From NCBI RefSeq assembly GCF_023634805.2, contig NZ_CP106881.1:2338001-2402000 (forward strand): 64,000 bases of DNA, in the 5' to 3' direction. The first letter of the stretch is position 1; each line of letters starts with the position of its first letter. Below the pieces are notes generated by a model. That model was not told the DNA's origin. It worked only from the letters and a program-made list of their open reading frames with translations, and did no database searches. Below, piece by piece: positions 1-8,729 of this stretch. The translations under genes and the position numbers were made by a program. Origin of the DNA: Comamonas endophytica. Its GTDB lineage: Bacteria; Pseudomonadota; Gammaproteobacteria; Burkholderiales; Burkholderiaceae_C.

Positions 1-250
1 ATTCGATGCGGATGTGTTGGTCGCGCGCCACGGCGGCCGAGCCCGCGACCAGGGCCAGCAGGATCATCAGGAAGACCGAGATCTCCTCGGTCCAGGCAAA
101 GGAGGAGTTGGTGAGATAGCGCACCAGCACGTTGGCGAAGGTGATCAGCGCCAGCGCGGCCATGATGATCACGGTGAGCCAGTCTTCGATGCGCAGGGAA
201 CGGGGCGGGGCCGACGCGTCTTGGTCGGGGGGCAATGGGGCAGAGGGCAT
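1..250 (-). CDS. TRAP transporter small permease (DctQ-type), partial
   Basis: Reading leftward from an ATG at 250 gives an uninterrupted frame that runs off the window edge (about 83 residues seen). It starts MPSAPLPPDQDASAPP, then a hydrophobic helix (about residues 24-42) containing NVLVRYL, then the segment FAWTEEISVFLMI and a second helix. The NVxxRY and W-x-EE-x-S motifs in the first hairpin are typical of DctQ small permeases, which pair with a large DctM permease and a periplasmic binding protein to import carboxylates in a Na+-driven way. The rest of the gene, and presumably dctM/dctP, lie to the left. It is transcribed divergently from the LysR gene, so that regulator could control it, but this is inference. 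No clear ribosome binding site precedes the ATG. Confidence 0.85.
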   Translation of the reverse strand, partial: MPSAPLPPDQDASAPPRSLRIEDWLTVIIMAALALITFANVLVRYLTNSSFAWTEEISVFLMILLALVAGSAAVARDQHIRIE

Positions 251-428
251 GGCGCGGACAGTCAGGAAAACGCTGGGCAACGGGAAAACGACTTTCGCCG
301 TGCCCGAAGGTGTCGTGTACCGGGGGGCCTGACGCGCGCCCGCCGGGTGGGGTGGGCAAAACCATTATCCAGCCCGCTCCAGGCGCTGACCATGCGGGTT
401 GCCCCGAGGCCCGCGGCCCGGCCGCGCG

Positions 429-434
429 GATAAT
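429..434 (+). promoter_or_regulatory. -10 box of the LysR gene
   Basis: GATAAT lies 6 nt before the ATG at 441, with no purine-rich ribosome binding site between. Transcription would start at or next to the A of the ATG, so a leaderless mRNA is expected. No good -35 hexamer is visible at the usual distance. Confidence 0.45.
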
Positions 435-440
435 GGCGAA

Positions 441-1382
441 ATGGAAACCAAATGGCTTGAAGATTTTGTGAGCTTGGCTGAAACCCGCAGTTTCAGCCGC
501 TCGGCGCAATTGCGGCATGTGACCCAGCCCGCGTTTTCCCGCCGCATCCAGGCGCTCGAAGCCTGGGCCGGGACCGATCTGGTCGACCGCAGTTCCTACC
601 CGACCCGGCTCACGCCCGCGGGCAAGACCATGTACGAACAGGCGCTGGAGATGCTGCAGTCGCTGCAGAGCACGCGCAGCATGCTGCGCGCGCATGTCAG
701 CGCCGGCAAGGGCATGATCGGCTTCGCGGTGCCGCACACGCTGGCCTTCACCTTCTTCCCGGCCTGGGTGTCGAATCTGCATGGGCTGTTCGGGCCGTTC
801 CGCAGCCGGCTGTTCGCGCTCAATGTGCACGATGCGGTGCTGCGTCTGGTCGAAGGCGGCTGCGACCTGCTGATCGCCTACCACCACCCCTCGCAGCCCT
901 TTCAGCTCGATCCCGACCGCTATGAAATGGTCAGCCTGGGCCGCGAGATCCTCGCGCCCTATGCCAAGCCCGATGCCGAGGGCCGCCCGCTCTACCAGCT
1001 GCCCGGCACCCAGTCCCAGCCGCTGCCCTATCTCGGTTACGCATCGGGTGCCTATCTGGGCCAGGTGACCGAGCTGATCCTGAAGCAGGCGGGCGGGGCG
1101 ATCCATCTGGAGCGCGTCTATGAAACCGACATGGCCGAAGGCCTGAAGGCCATGGCGCTCGAGGGCCATGGCGTCGCCTTCCTGCCCTACAGCGCGGTGC
1201 GCAACGAGCTGCAGGCCGGGCGCCTGGTCAGCGCCGAGCCGCCGGGGGAGGAGTCGTTCCGCATGCCCATGGATGTGCGCGCCTACCGCGAAAAGCCCAC
1301 GGCCAAGGATGCACCCAAGGGCGTGGCGCAGAATCTATGGACCTTCCTGCTCGAGCATGGCAATACCTTGGAATTGGGGTAG
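441..1382 (+). CDS. LysR-family transcriptional regulator, HypT (YjiE)-like
   Basis: A 313-residue LysR regulator. The N-terminal winged helix-turn-helix (about residues 1-62: METKWLEDFVSL, then SRSAQLRHVTQPAFSRRIQA) is followed by a substrate-binding-like effector domain to the C terminus. The opening ETKWLxDF and VTQPAFSRRIxALE strongly resemble E. coli HypT/YjiE, the hypochlorite-responsive LysR, so a HypT-like subfamily is a reasonable call; the effector is not predictable. I chose the ATG at 441 over an in-frame upstream start at 399 because family members begin at this METKWL and a GATAAT box sits just before it. Neighbours are a divergent TRAP permease and the downstream glutamate transporter; either could be the target. 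Confidence 0.85.
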   Translation: METKWLEDFVSLAETRSFSRSAQLRHVTQPAFSRRIQALEAWAGTDLVDRSSYPTRLTPAGKTMYEQALEMLQSLQSTRSMLRAHVSAGKGMIGFAVPHTLAFTFFPAWVSNLHGLFGPFRSRLFALNVHDAVLRLVEGGCDLLIAYHHPSQPFQLDPDRYEMVSLGREILAPYAKPDAEGRPLYQLPGTQSQPLPYLGYASGAYLGQVTELILKQAGGAIHLERVYETDMAEGLKAMALEGHGVAFLPYSAVRNELQAGRLVSAEPPGEESFRMPMDVRAYREKPTAKDAPKGVAQNLWTFLLEHGNTLELG

Positions 1383-1592
1383 CCACGGCACGCAGGTGGC
1401 AGTTCGGGCCCGCTTATTGCTAGGTGTTTACCCTGCGATGGGCAAGGTTTGTGGTTTGGATGACGCGTTTCGTTGCGGTTGTCACTATAGGTAATGACCG
1501 AAGGTAGCAAAATGTCAATTTGGTCCACAATGAAGTCCGGCCCGGCGCGTTTGGACGCTCTTTTTATTTCGCAGTCATCTGAGGAGAAGATT

Positions 1593-2492
1593 ATGAAGAA
1601 ACATTTGTTGGCAGCTGCCGTCATGGGTTTGCTCGCAAGCACCGCCATGGCCCAGGCGAATGACACCCTGGCCAAGATCAAATCCTCCGGCACGATCACG
1701 CTGGGCGTGCGCGAATCCTCGGGCGCTCTGGCTTACACGCTGGGCGACGGCAAGTATGTGGGCTTCCACACCGAAATGGCCAACCAGATCGCCCGCGACC
1801 TGCAGAAGCAGCTGGGCCTGGCCAAGCTGGACGTGAAGTACCAGCCCGTGACCTCGCAGAACCGCATTCCCCTGGTGACCAACGGCACCGTGGACCTCGA
1901 GTGCGGCTCGACCACCAACGACACCAACCGCCAGAAGGATGTCGACTTCGCCATGACCACCTACATGGAAGAAGTGCGCATCGCCACCAAGGCCAATTCC
2001 GGCATCAACGGCATCAAGGACCTGAACGGCAAATCGGTGGCCACGACCACGGGCACCACTTCGGTGCAGATCCTGCGCAAGAACGAGCGCGCCCAGGGCA
2101 TCGACTTCCGCGAAGTCATGGGCAAGGACCACGCCGACAGCTTCCTGCTGCTGGAGTCGGGCCGCGCCGATGCCTTCGTCATGGACGGCTCGATCCTGGC
2201 CGGCAACATCTCCAAGTCGAAGAACCCCAACGACTTCAAGATCGTCGGTGAAGTGCTGTCGGTCGAACCCATCGCCTGCATGGTGCGCAAGAACGACACC
2301 GCCTTCCTGAAGGCCGTGGACACCAGCATCCAGCGCCAGGTCGCCGACGGCAGCCTGGAAAAGCTGTACGACAAGTGGTTCATGCAGCCGATCCCGCCTT
2401 CGAACCAGAAGGTCGGCCTGCCGCTGTCCGAAGCCACAAAGAACGCCTGGAAAAACCCCAACAACAAGCCCAAGGAAGCCTTCAACAAGTAA
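1593..2492 (+). CDS. gltI: glutamate/aspartate ABC transporter substrate-binding protein
   Basis: A 299-residue periplasmic binding protein. A signal peptide occupies residues 1-22 (MKKHLLAAAVMGLLASTAMAQA), followed by the SBP_bac_3 fold: the first strand KSSGTITLGVRESSGAL, the ligand-binding region with ECGSTTNDTNRQKDVDF, and DGSILAG in lobe two. The GSTTNxxxR motif is characteristic of GltI-type binding of dicarboxylic amino acids. The start at 1593 is set by GAGGAG at 1581-1586 and the signal peptide; in-frame codons upstream to 1494 give no sensible N terminus. It is first in gltIJKL and is followed by an intercistronic terminator, so it should be made in excess over the permeases. Confidence 0.95.
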   Translation: MKKHLLAAAVMGLLASTAMAQANDTLAKIKSSGTITLGVRESSGALAYTLGDGKYVGFHTEMANQIARDLQKQLGLAKLDVKYQPVTSQNRIPLVTNGTVDLECGSTTNDTNRQKDVDFAMTTYMEEVRIATKANSGINGIKDLNGKSVATTTGTTSVQILRKNERAQGIDFREVMGKDHADSFLLLESGRADAFVMDGSILAGNISKSKNPNDFKIVGEVLSVEPIACMVRKNDTAFLKAVDTSIQRQVADGSLEKLYDKWFMQPIPPSNQKVGLPLSEATKNAWKNPNNKPKEAFNK

Positions 2493-2514
2493 GCTCTGGT
2501 CCACGTTCGGGATG

Positions 2515-2549
2515 AACCCCCTTCTGGCTGGTCTTGAAGGGGGTTTTTT
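2515..2549 (+). terminator. Intercistronic terminator between gltI and gltJ
   Basis: Perfect 10-bp stem AACCCCCTTC (2515-2524) / GAAGGGGGTT (2536-2545), 11-nt loop, then a run of T's (2544-2549). It lies 22 nt after the gltI stop and about 50 nt before gltJ. Partial read-through would give more binding protein than membrane subunits, as in many binding-protein transport operons. Confidence 0.85.
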
Positions 2550-2601
2550 GTGTGGTGCAGCGTGCGGCGTGCACCCGGTATGAGCTAGAAAAGGAAACCC
2601 T

Positions 2602-3357
2602 ATGGCTTGGGATTGGCAGGTGTTCTGTGAAGACACCCTGGACCGCACCGTGGTGCAGGGGTGCTTCGGCAAGGGTGGTGACATCACCTACATGGACTGG
2701 ATGTTGTCGGCCTGGGGGTGGACGGTATCGGTTTCGCTGCTGGCGCTGGTGCTGGCGTTGATCGTGGGCGGCATCATCGGCGTGCTGCGCACGCTGCCCG
2801 ACAGCCCGTGGCTGGTGCGTTTCGGCAACGCCTGGGTCGAGCTGTTCCGCAATATTCCGCTGCTGGTGCAGATCTTCCTCTGGTACCACGTGGTGCCCGC
2901 GCTGGTGCCGGCGATGAAGTCCGTGCCGGGCTTCGTGCTGGTGGTGCTGGCGCTGGGATTCTTCACTTCCGCGCGTATCGCCGAGCAGGTGCGCTCCGGG
3001 CTGCAGTCGCTGCCGCGCGGCCAGCGCTATGCGGGCATGGCCGTGGGTTTCACGACCTGGCAGACCTACCGCTACGTGCTGCTGCCCATGGGGCTGCGCA
3101 TCATCATTCCGCCGCTGACCAGTGAGACGATGAACATCTTCAAGAACTCGTCGGTGGCATTTGCCGTTTCGGTGACGGAGTTGACCATGTTTGCGATGCA
3201 GGCCCAGGAAGAGACCGGCCGTGGCATCGAGGTGTATCTGGCCGTCACCGGCCTGTATGTCGTCTCGGCGTTCACGATCAACCGGCTCATGGCCTGGATT
3301 GAAAAGCGTGCCCGGGTGCCCGGCATGATTTCCGCTTCGAGCGCAGGAGGACACTGA
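2602..3357 (+). CDS. gltJ: glutamate/aspartate ABC transporter permease GltJ
   Basis: A 251-residue inner-membrane permease of the His/Glu/Gln/Arg/opine family. After a hydrophilic 30-residue N terminus come about five membrane helices (first near residues 40-63, SVSLLALVLALIVGGIIGVL). The cytoplasmic coupling (EAA) loop is visible as EQVRSGLQSLPRGQRYAGMA followed by PMGLRIIIPPL. Together with GltK it forms the heterodimeric channel driven by GltL. It starts 52 nt after the intercistronic terminator and ends 2 nt before gltK. Confidence 0.93.
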   Translation: MAWDWQVFCEDTLDRTVVQGCFGKGGDITYMDWMLSAWGWTVSVSLLALVLALIVGGIIGVLRTLPDSPWLVRFGNAWVELFRNIPLLVQIFLWYHVVPALVPAMKSVPGFVLVVLALGFFTSARIAEQVRSGLQSLPRGQRYAGMAVGFTTWQTYRYVLLPMGLRIIIPPLTSETMNIFKNSSVAFAVSVTELTMFAMQAQEETGRGIEVYLAVTGLYVVSAFTINRLMAWIEKRARVPGMISASSAGGH

Positions 3358-3359
3358 GC

Positions 3360-4031
3360 ATGGACCTGCAACTCGACTTTGGTTTCTACAACTGGGACCT
3401 GGTGAGCAACTTCGTGCTCAAGGGCCTGTATTTCAGCCTGATGCTGACGGTGGTCGCCACCATCGGCGGCGTGCTGTTCGGCACGGTGCTGGCGCTGATG
3501 CGCCTGTCGGGCCGCAAGTGGCTGGAAGTGCCGGCGACGGTCTACGTCAACGGCATGCGCTCGATTCCGCTGGTGATGGTGATCCTGTGGTTCTTCCTGC
3601 TGATGCCGGCGCTGATCGGCAAGCCGATCGGCGCGGAACTGTCGGCCTACATCACTTTCATTGCCTTCGAGGCCGCCTACTTCAGCGAGATCATGCGCGC
3701 CGGCATCCAGTCGATCGCGCGCGGCCAGGTGAACGCGGGCCAGGCGCTGGGCATGACCTACGGCCAGAACATGCGCCTGGTGGTGCTGCCGCAGGCGTTC
3801 CGCAACATGCTGCCGGTGCTGCTGACGCAGACCATCATCCTGTTCCAGGACACCTCGCTGGTCTACGCGATTGGCGCCTACGACATGCTCAAGGGCTTCG
3901 AAGTCGCGGGCAAGAACTATGGCCGCCCGATCGAGGCCTATATCGCGGCGGCGGTGGTCTATTTCGTGCTGTGCTTCGCGCTGTCCTGGCTGGTCAAGCG
4001 GCTGCACAAGCGGATCGCGATAATTCGATAG
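3360..4031 (+). CDS. gltK: glutamate/aspartate ABC transporter permease GltK
   Basis: A 223-residue permease, second half of the GltJK channel. Hydrophobic helices begin near residue 20 (GLYFSLMLTVVATIGGVLFG); the EAA coupling loop reads EIMRAGIQSIARGQVNAGQA then LPQAFRNMLPVL. The ATG follows the gltJ stop by 2 nt and has GCAGGAGG at 3343-3350 within the end of gltJ, so translation is probably coupled. The gene is followed by a 195-nt gap holding a dispersed repeat before gltL, unlike the tight gltJ-gltK junction. Confidence 0.93.
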   Translation: MDLQLDFGFYNWDLVSNFVLKGLYFSLMLTVVATIGGVLFGTVLALMRLSGRKWLEVPATVYVNGMRSIPLVMVILWFFLLMPALIGKPIGAELSAYITFIAFEAAYFSEIMRAGIQSIARGQVNAGQALGMTYGQNMRLVVLPQAFRNMLPVLLTQTIILFQDTSLVYAIGAYDMLKGFEVAGKNYGRPIEAYIAAAVVYFVLCFALSWLVKRLHKRIAIIR

Positions 4032-4150
4032 CACCCCCTGAGCCGCTGACGCCGGATGGCCGGCCCCGGCTTCCCCCTCTCATCCTTCGGTGGAGGGGGA
4101 GGCCCGCTCAGGGACGACGGCCTCGCTGCGGGGCGGCCCTTGCTTGCCGT
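4031..4150 (+). repeat. Dispersed repeat family B, copy 1 (between gltK and gltL)
   Basis: About 120 nt beginning GCACCCCCTGAGCCGC and containing the core TTCCCCCTCTCATCCTTCGG, TGGAGGGGGA and GCCTCGCTGCGGGGCGGCCC. The same blocks occur in the same order on the other strand at 5012-5110, beyond gltL. The C-rich and G-rich halves can fold into a hairpin. No coding potential is evident. Confidence 0.85.
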
Positions 4151-4226
4151 CCCTCGCCTGTGCCGCGCCAGGTTCAAGAATGCGCCCAGTGCATTGGGCA
4201 ACTGATATGGATACGGAGAGCATCAA

Positions 4227-4964
<738 letters not shown>

Positions 4965-5011
4965 CCATAGCTTCCGCTACGGACAACAGCCTCCGCAAAG
5001 GGCGGGTCTCA

Positions 5012-5110
5012 GCTCAGGGGCAGCGAGCAAGGGCCGCCCCGCAGCGAGGCTGCCGTCCCCCTCCACCGAAGGATGAGAGGGGGAAGCCGCGTAAGCGGCT
5101 CAGGGGGTGC
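5012..5110 (-). repeat. Dispersed repeat family B, copy 2 (between gltL and pyrC)
   Basis: Inverted relative to 4031-4150. On the minus strand it reads GCACCCCCTGAGCCGCTTAC, then TTCCCCCTCTCATCCTTCGG, TGGAGGGGGACGGCAGC and CTCGCTGCGGGGCGGCCC. The element ends 4 nt before the pyrC -10 box, so it would supply any -35 sequence for pyrC. Confidence 0.85.
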
Positions 5111-5114
5111 TTCG

Positions 5115-5120
5115 TACAAT
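5115..5120 (+). promoter_or_regulatory. -10 box of pyrC
   Basis: TACAAT ends 8 nt before the pyrC ATG at 5129, and no Shine-Dalgarno motif lies between. A very short or absent 5' leader is expected. The upstream flank is the family B repeat. Confidence 0.45.
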
Positions 5121-5128
5121 ACCGCCCC

Positions 5129-6169
5129 ATGACCGCCCCCATCGATTCCATCACCATCACCCGCCCCGACGACTGGCACCTGCATGTGCGCGACGGCGAG
5201 GCGCTGCGCACCGTCGTGCCGCACACCGCCGCCCAGTTCGGGCGCGCGATCATCATGCCCAACCTGAAGCCGCCGGTCACGACGGCCGCGCAGGCGGTGG
5301 CCTACCGCGAGCGCATTCTCGCGGCCGTGCCCGAGGGCGTGGACTTCGAGCCGCTGATGACGCTGTATCTCACGGACAACATCCCGGCCGAGGAGATCGT
5401 GCGTGCCAAGGCCGCGGGTGTGGTGGCGCTCAAGCTCTATCCCGCCGGCGCCACCACCAACAGCGATGCCGGCGTGACCGACATGCGCAAGACCTACGCC
5501 ACGCTCGAAGCCATGCAGCGCGAGGGCCTGCTGCTGCTGGTGCACGGCGAGGTCACGGGCAACGAGATCGATGTCTTTGACCGTGAAGCGGCGTTCATCG
5601 ACCAGCAGCTGATCCCGTTGCGCCGCGATTTTCCCGAGCTGAAGATCGTCTTCGAGCACATCACGACGCGCGAGGCCGCGCAGTACGTGACCGAGGCCGA
5701 CCGCTTCACGGGCGCGACCATTACGCCGCAGCACCTGCTGTTCAACCGCAACGCGATCTTCACCGGCGGCATCCGCCCGCACTACTACTGCCTGCCCGTG
5801 CTCAAGCGCGAGACCCACCGGCTGGCGCTGGTCGAGGCCGCCACCAGCGGCAACGCCAAATTCTTCCTGGGCACCGACAGCGCGCCGCACGCGGCCCATC
5901 TCAAGGAGCATGCCAGCGGCTGCGCCGGCTGCTACAGCGCGCATGCCGCCATCGAGATGTATGCCGAGGCCTTCGACAACGCGGGCGCGCTCGACAAGCT
6001 CGAGGCCTTTGCCAGCTTCCACGGCCCCGACTTCTATGCGCTGCCGCGCAACACCGGCACGATCACGCTGCGCCGCGAGTCGTGGACTCCGCCGGAAAGC
6101 TATGCCTATGGCGAGGCGCAATTGAAGCCGCTGCGCTCGGGCGAAGCGCTTCCCTGGAAAATGGTCTGA
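5129..6169 (+). CDS. pyrC: dihydroorotase, class II
   Basis: A 346-residue zinc amidohydrolase catalysing the reversible cyclisation of carbamoyl aspartate to dihydroorotate, the third step of de novo pyrimidine synthesis. Visible metal ligands: H17 and H19 ([10 protein letters not shown]), the carboxylated lysine K102 (LKLYPAG), H139 (LLVHGEV), H177 (FEHITT) and the catalytic D250 (LGTDSAPH). Length equals that of E. coli PyrC (about 348). The ATG at 5129 directly follows a TACAAT box. It is followed after 18 nt by a DUF3025 gene on the same strand. Confidence 0.96.
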   Translation: MTAPIDSITITRPDDWHLHVRDGEALRTVVPHTAAQFGRAIIMPNLKPPVTTAAQAVAYRERILAAVPEGVDFEPLMTLYLTDNIPAEEIVRAKAAGVVALKLYPAGATTNSDAGVTDMRKTYATLEAMQREGLLLLVHGEVTGNEIDVFDREAAFIDQQLIPLRRDFPELKIVFEHITTREAAQYVTEADRFTGATITPQHLLFNRNAIFTGGIRPHYYCLPVLKRETHRLALVEAATSGNAKFFLGTDSAPHAAHLKEHASGCAGCYSAHAAIEMYAEAFDNAGALDKLEAFASFHGPDFYALPRNTGTITLRRESWTPPESYAYGEAQLKPLRSGEALPWKMV

Positions 6170-6187
6170 GCGTTGCAGGGCAGGGCG

Positions 6188-7009
6188 ATGAAGGCCCAGC
6201 CGCCTGAAGCGGCATGGGCAGAGGTGGACTGGTCCGCGCCCTGGCTGCAGAGCATGCGTGCCGTGGCCGAGCCCTTGTGGCAGCGCATCGCGGCCGGTGA
6301 AAGCGTGCCCGATACCGTGAACGCTGGCCTGGCGGCGCTGCAGGCCCAGGGCCGGCTCGCAGAGCTTGCGCAATGGCGCTTTGTGCCACAGGAGCAGCTT
6401 CCTGCAGGCATGGCCTACGAGGCCTTCATCCACCGCGAGCATGCCGTGCCCACGCGCTGCAACCTGCATGACTTCTTCAACGCCATGGTCTGGCTGCATT
6501 ACCCGCGGCTCAAGCGCCAGCTCAATGCGCTGCAGGCGCAGCAGATCGCGCAGGACGGCGTAGGGGCCCGGCGCGGCCCGCTGCGCGATGCGGCCACGCT
6601 GCTGGACGAGAACGGCGCGCTGCTGCTGGCGCCGCCCGCGCTGCAGGAAGCCCTGCGCCGCCGCGACTGGCAGCAGCTCGGCATAGGCCTGCGCCCGCTG
6701 TGGCAGCGCGCGCGCTTGCTGCCGCTGGGCCATGCGCTGCTGGAGAAGCTGGTGCAGCCGCGCAAGTCGATCACCGCCCATGTGCTGTGCCTGCCGGAGC
6801 ACATAGCGCCGCACGAGGTCGATGCCGCGCTGGCCACGCAATGCAGCGCGGCCTGGCTGGCGCAAAAGCCCTTTAGTCCCTTGCCGGTGCTGGGCGTGCC
6901 GGGGTGGTGGACGGGCAATGAACAGCTTTGCTTTTATGATGATCCCTGCGTGTTTCGCAGCGCCCGTCCCCACAACTCAATACAACACACGGACGGCGCG
7001 GCTGCGTGA
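6188..7009 (+). CDS. DUF3025 family protein
   Basis: About 273 residues. Family features include a central HREHAVPTRCNLHDFFNAMVW-type segment (near residues 86-105: EHAVPTRCNLHDFFNAMVW then YPRLK), which I associate with the DUF3025 family of conserved proteobacterial proteins of unknown function. No signal peptide or membrane helix. The ATG at 6188 is preferred to a TTG at 6173 because CAGGGCAGGG sits just before it. It lies 18 nt downstream of pyrC and is probably co-transcribed. No biochemical role can be given. Confidence 0.75.
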   Translation: MKAQPPEAAWAEVDWSAPWLQSMRAVAEPLWQRIAAGESVPDTVNAGLAALQAQGRLAELAQWRFVPQEQLPAGMAYEAFIHREHAVPTRCNLHDFFNAMVWLHYPRLKRQLNALQAQQIAQDGVGARRGPLRDAATLLDENGALLLAPPALQEALRRRDWQQLGIGLRPLWQRARLLPLGHALLEKLVQPRKSITAHVLCLPEHIAPHEVDAALATQCSAAWLAQKPFSPLPVLGVPGWWTGNEQLCFYDDPCVFRSARPHNSIQHTDGAAA

Positions 7010-7089
7010 CTTGAACCGCGCATCACCGGCCCCCACATGGGACAGGCGGTGAATGCGCCGCTAATCCTCTCTACGGAGAATTCATCCCC

Positions 7090-7959
7090 ATGAAACGTAT
7101 TGCCCTTTTTCTATTGACCAACATTGCCGTCGTGGTGGTGCTGGGCATCGTCGCCAGCCTGCTGGGCGTCAACCGCTTCCTCACGGCCAACGGGCTGAAC
7201 CTCGGCGCGCTGCTGGGATTCGCCTTCATCATGGGCTTCGGCGGCGCGATCATCTCGCTGCTGATCAGCAAGCCCGTGGCCAAGTGGTCGTCGGGCGTGC
7301 ACGTCATCACCGAGCCGCGCAATGCCGACGAGGCCTGGATCCTCAACACCGTGCGCGGCTTCGCCGACAAGGCCGGCATCGGCATGCCCGAGGTCGGCAT
7401 CTACGAGGGCGAGCCCAATGCCTTTGCCACGGGCGCGTTCAAGAACAACGCGCTGGTGGCGGTGTCCACCGGCCTGCTGTCGGGCATGACGCGCGAAGAG
7501 GTCGAAGCCGTCATTGGCCACGAGGTGGCCCACATCGCCAATGGCGACATGGTCACGATGACGCTGATCCAGGGCGTGATGAACACCTTTGTCGTGTTCC
7601 TGTCGCGCATCGTCGGCTATGCGGTCGACAGCTTCCTGCGCCGCAACGATTCCGAGAGCTCGGGCCCGGGCATCGGCTATTACGTGACCACCATCGTGAT
7701 GGACATCCTGCTGGGCTTCCTGGCGGCGATGATCGTCGCCTGGTTCAGCCGCCAGCGCGAATTCCGCGCCGACGCCGGCGCTGCCCAGCTGATGGGCCGC
7801 AAGCAGCCGATGATCAACGCGCTGGCGCGCCTGGGCGGCATGCCCGCTGGCGAGTTGCCCAAGAGCGCAGCCACGCTGGGCATCACCGGCGGTATCGGCA
7901 AGCTGTTCTCCACCCATCCTCCGATGGAAGAGCGGATTGCGGCGCTACAGCGCGCTTGA
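7090..7959 (+). CDS. htpX: membrane zinc metalloprotease HtpX
   Basis: A 289-residue M48B protease of inner-membrane quality control. Two N-terminal membrane helices (about residues 5-26 and 36-58), the zinc site HEVAH (H144, E145, H148) and the downstream [12 protein letters not shown] segment supplying the third zinc ligand are all visible. HtpX degrades misfolded membrane proteins together with FtsH; in E. coli it is envelope-stress induced, but I see no specific heat-shock promoter here. Upstream spacing of 80 nt with ACGGAGAA near the start suggests its own promoter. A weak terminator follows at 7995-8022. Confidence 0.96.
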   Translation: MKRIALFLLTNIAVVVVLGIVASLLGVNRFLTANGLNLGALLGFAFIMGFGGAIISLLISKPVAKWSSGVHVITEPRNADEAWILNTVRGFADKAGIGMPEVGIYEGEPNAFATGAFKNNALVAVSTGLLSGMTREEVEAVIGHEVAHIANGDMVTMTLIQGVMNTFVVFLSRIVGYAVDSFLRRNDSESSGPGIGYYVTTIVMDILLGFLAAMIVAWFSRQREFRADAGAAQLMGRKQPMINALARLGGMPAGELPKSAATLGITGGIGKLFSTHPPMEERIAALQRA

Positions 7960-7994
7960 GGTGGGGGGCGCAGGCCCCTCTTGATGGAAACTGA

Positions 7995-8022
7995 GCCTGC
8001 GTTGAAAGACGTGGGCTTTTTT
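7995..8022 (+). terminator. Probable htpX terminator
   Basis: GCCTGCGT (7995-8002) pairs with ACGTGGGC (8009-8016) using two wobble pairs, 6-nt loop, followed by six T's (8017-8022). Confidence 0.6.
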
Positions 8023-8038
8023 ATAGGGCTGGCCCGTT

Positions 8039-8166
8039 GCCCTTCGACGGGGCCGCCCAGGCAGGCTCAGGGCGAACGGTTTTTTGGTGAGTCCGTCGGT
8101 CCTCTGACAAGCTCAGGTCTCAAGACGAGCGGATTGAAACCGTTCGTCCTGAGCTTGTCGAAGGAT
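8039..8166. repeat. Dispersed repeat family A, two inverted copies
   Basis: 8039-8079 is a copy of CTTCGACAGGCTCAGGACG-type sequence interrupted by GGGCCGCCCAGG; 8140-8166 is the reverse complement form (CCGTTCGTCCTGAGCTTGTC then GAAGG). They lie between the convergent ends of htpX and the yhhQ-like gene. No gene is seen in 7960-8184. Confidence 0.85.
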
Positions 8167-8184
8167 GGACGGCCAGCCCGAGAG

Positions 8185-8727
8185 TTAGCAAGCCGCCCTG
8201 CGCCCAATCCACATCCGAAATGGCAGCAGCAATGCCACCCCCATCCCCAGCTTCACCCCCAGATCGCCAATGGCCAGCGTCACCCAGGGCAGATCTTCCC
8301 CGGCAAAGGCAATGCTCCAGAACAGCGCCGTATCGAGCACCGCGGCCAGCAGCGTCGCCACCAGCGGCGCGCGCCACCAGCGGCCCCGGCGCAGGCGGTG
8401 GAAAACCTGGATGTCGAGCAGCTGCGAGCACAGGAAGGCCATGCCCGACGCCAGGGCGATGCGCAGCGGCGCCAGCGCCAGCGAGGCGGCCACGGCCACC
8501 GCGAAACCGGCCCAGGCGATGCGCCGCGCGTGGTGCGGCCCATGGGAGCGGTTGGCCAGCTCGCTGACCAGGAAGGCAAAGGGATAGGTGATCGCGCCCC
8601 AGGTCAGCCAGTCGTTGATCTGGAACTGCACCAGGACGTTGGAAGCCAGCACCACCACTGCCATGGCCAGCACGCCCTGCAGCAGTGCACGCCGCGCGGG
8701 CGCGGCAAAAGCCAGGGGGTGCGTCAT
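8185..8727 (-). CDS. queuosine precursor transporter (YhhQ/VUT family)
   Basis: A 180-residue integral membrane protein with about five to six hydrophobic segments: LLQGVLAMAVVVLASNVLVQ, WGAITYPFAFLVSELANR, and later LVATLLAAVLDTALFWSIAFAG. The pattern N-V-L-V-Q-F ... TYPFAFLVSEL ... D-x-x-x-F is characteristic of YhhQ/COG1738, which imports preQ0/preQ1 for tRNA queuosine synthesis in bacteria. The ATG at 8725-8727 is 2 nt downstream of the FAD-protein stop, so the two are co-transcribed leftward. Salvage of preQ0 is inferred from family, not from neighbours. Confidence 0.85.
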   Translation of the reverse strand: MTHPLAFAAPARRALLQGVLAMAVVVLASNVLVQFQINDWLTWGAITYPFAFLVSELANRSHGPHHARRIAWAGFAVAVAASLALAPLRIALASGMAFLCSQLLDIQVFHRLRRGRWWRAPLVATLLAAVLDTALFWSIAFAGEDLPWVTLAIGDLGVKLGMGVALLLPFRMWIGRRAAC

Positions 8728-8729
8728 GT

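Noticed and set aside
1383..1592. Riboswitch or glutamine-type RNA upstream of gltI
   Set aside because: No conserved riboswitch core recognised; only short unstructured leader sequence with a ribosome binding site.
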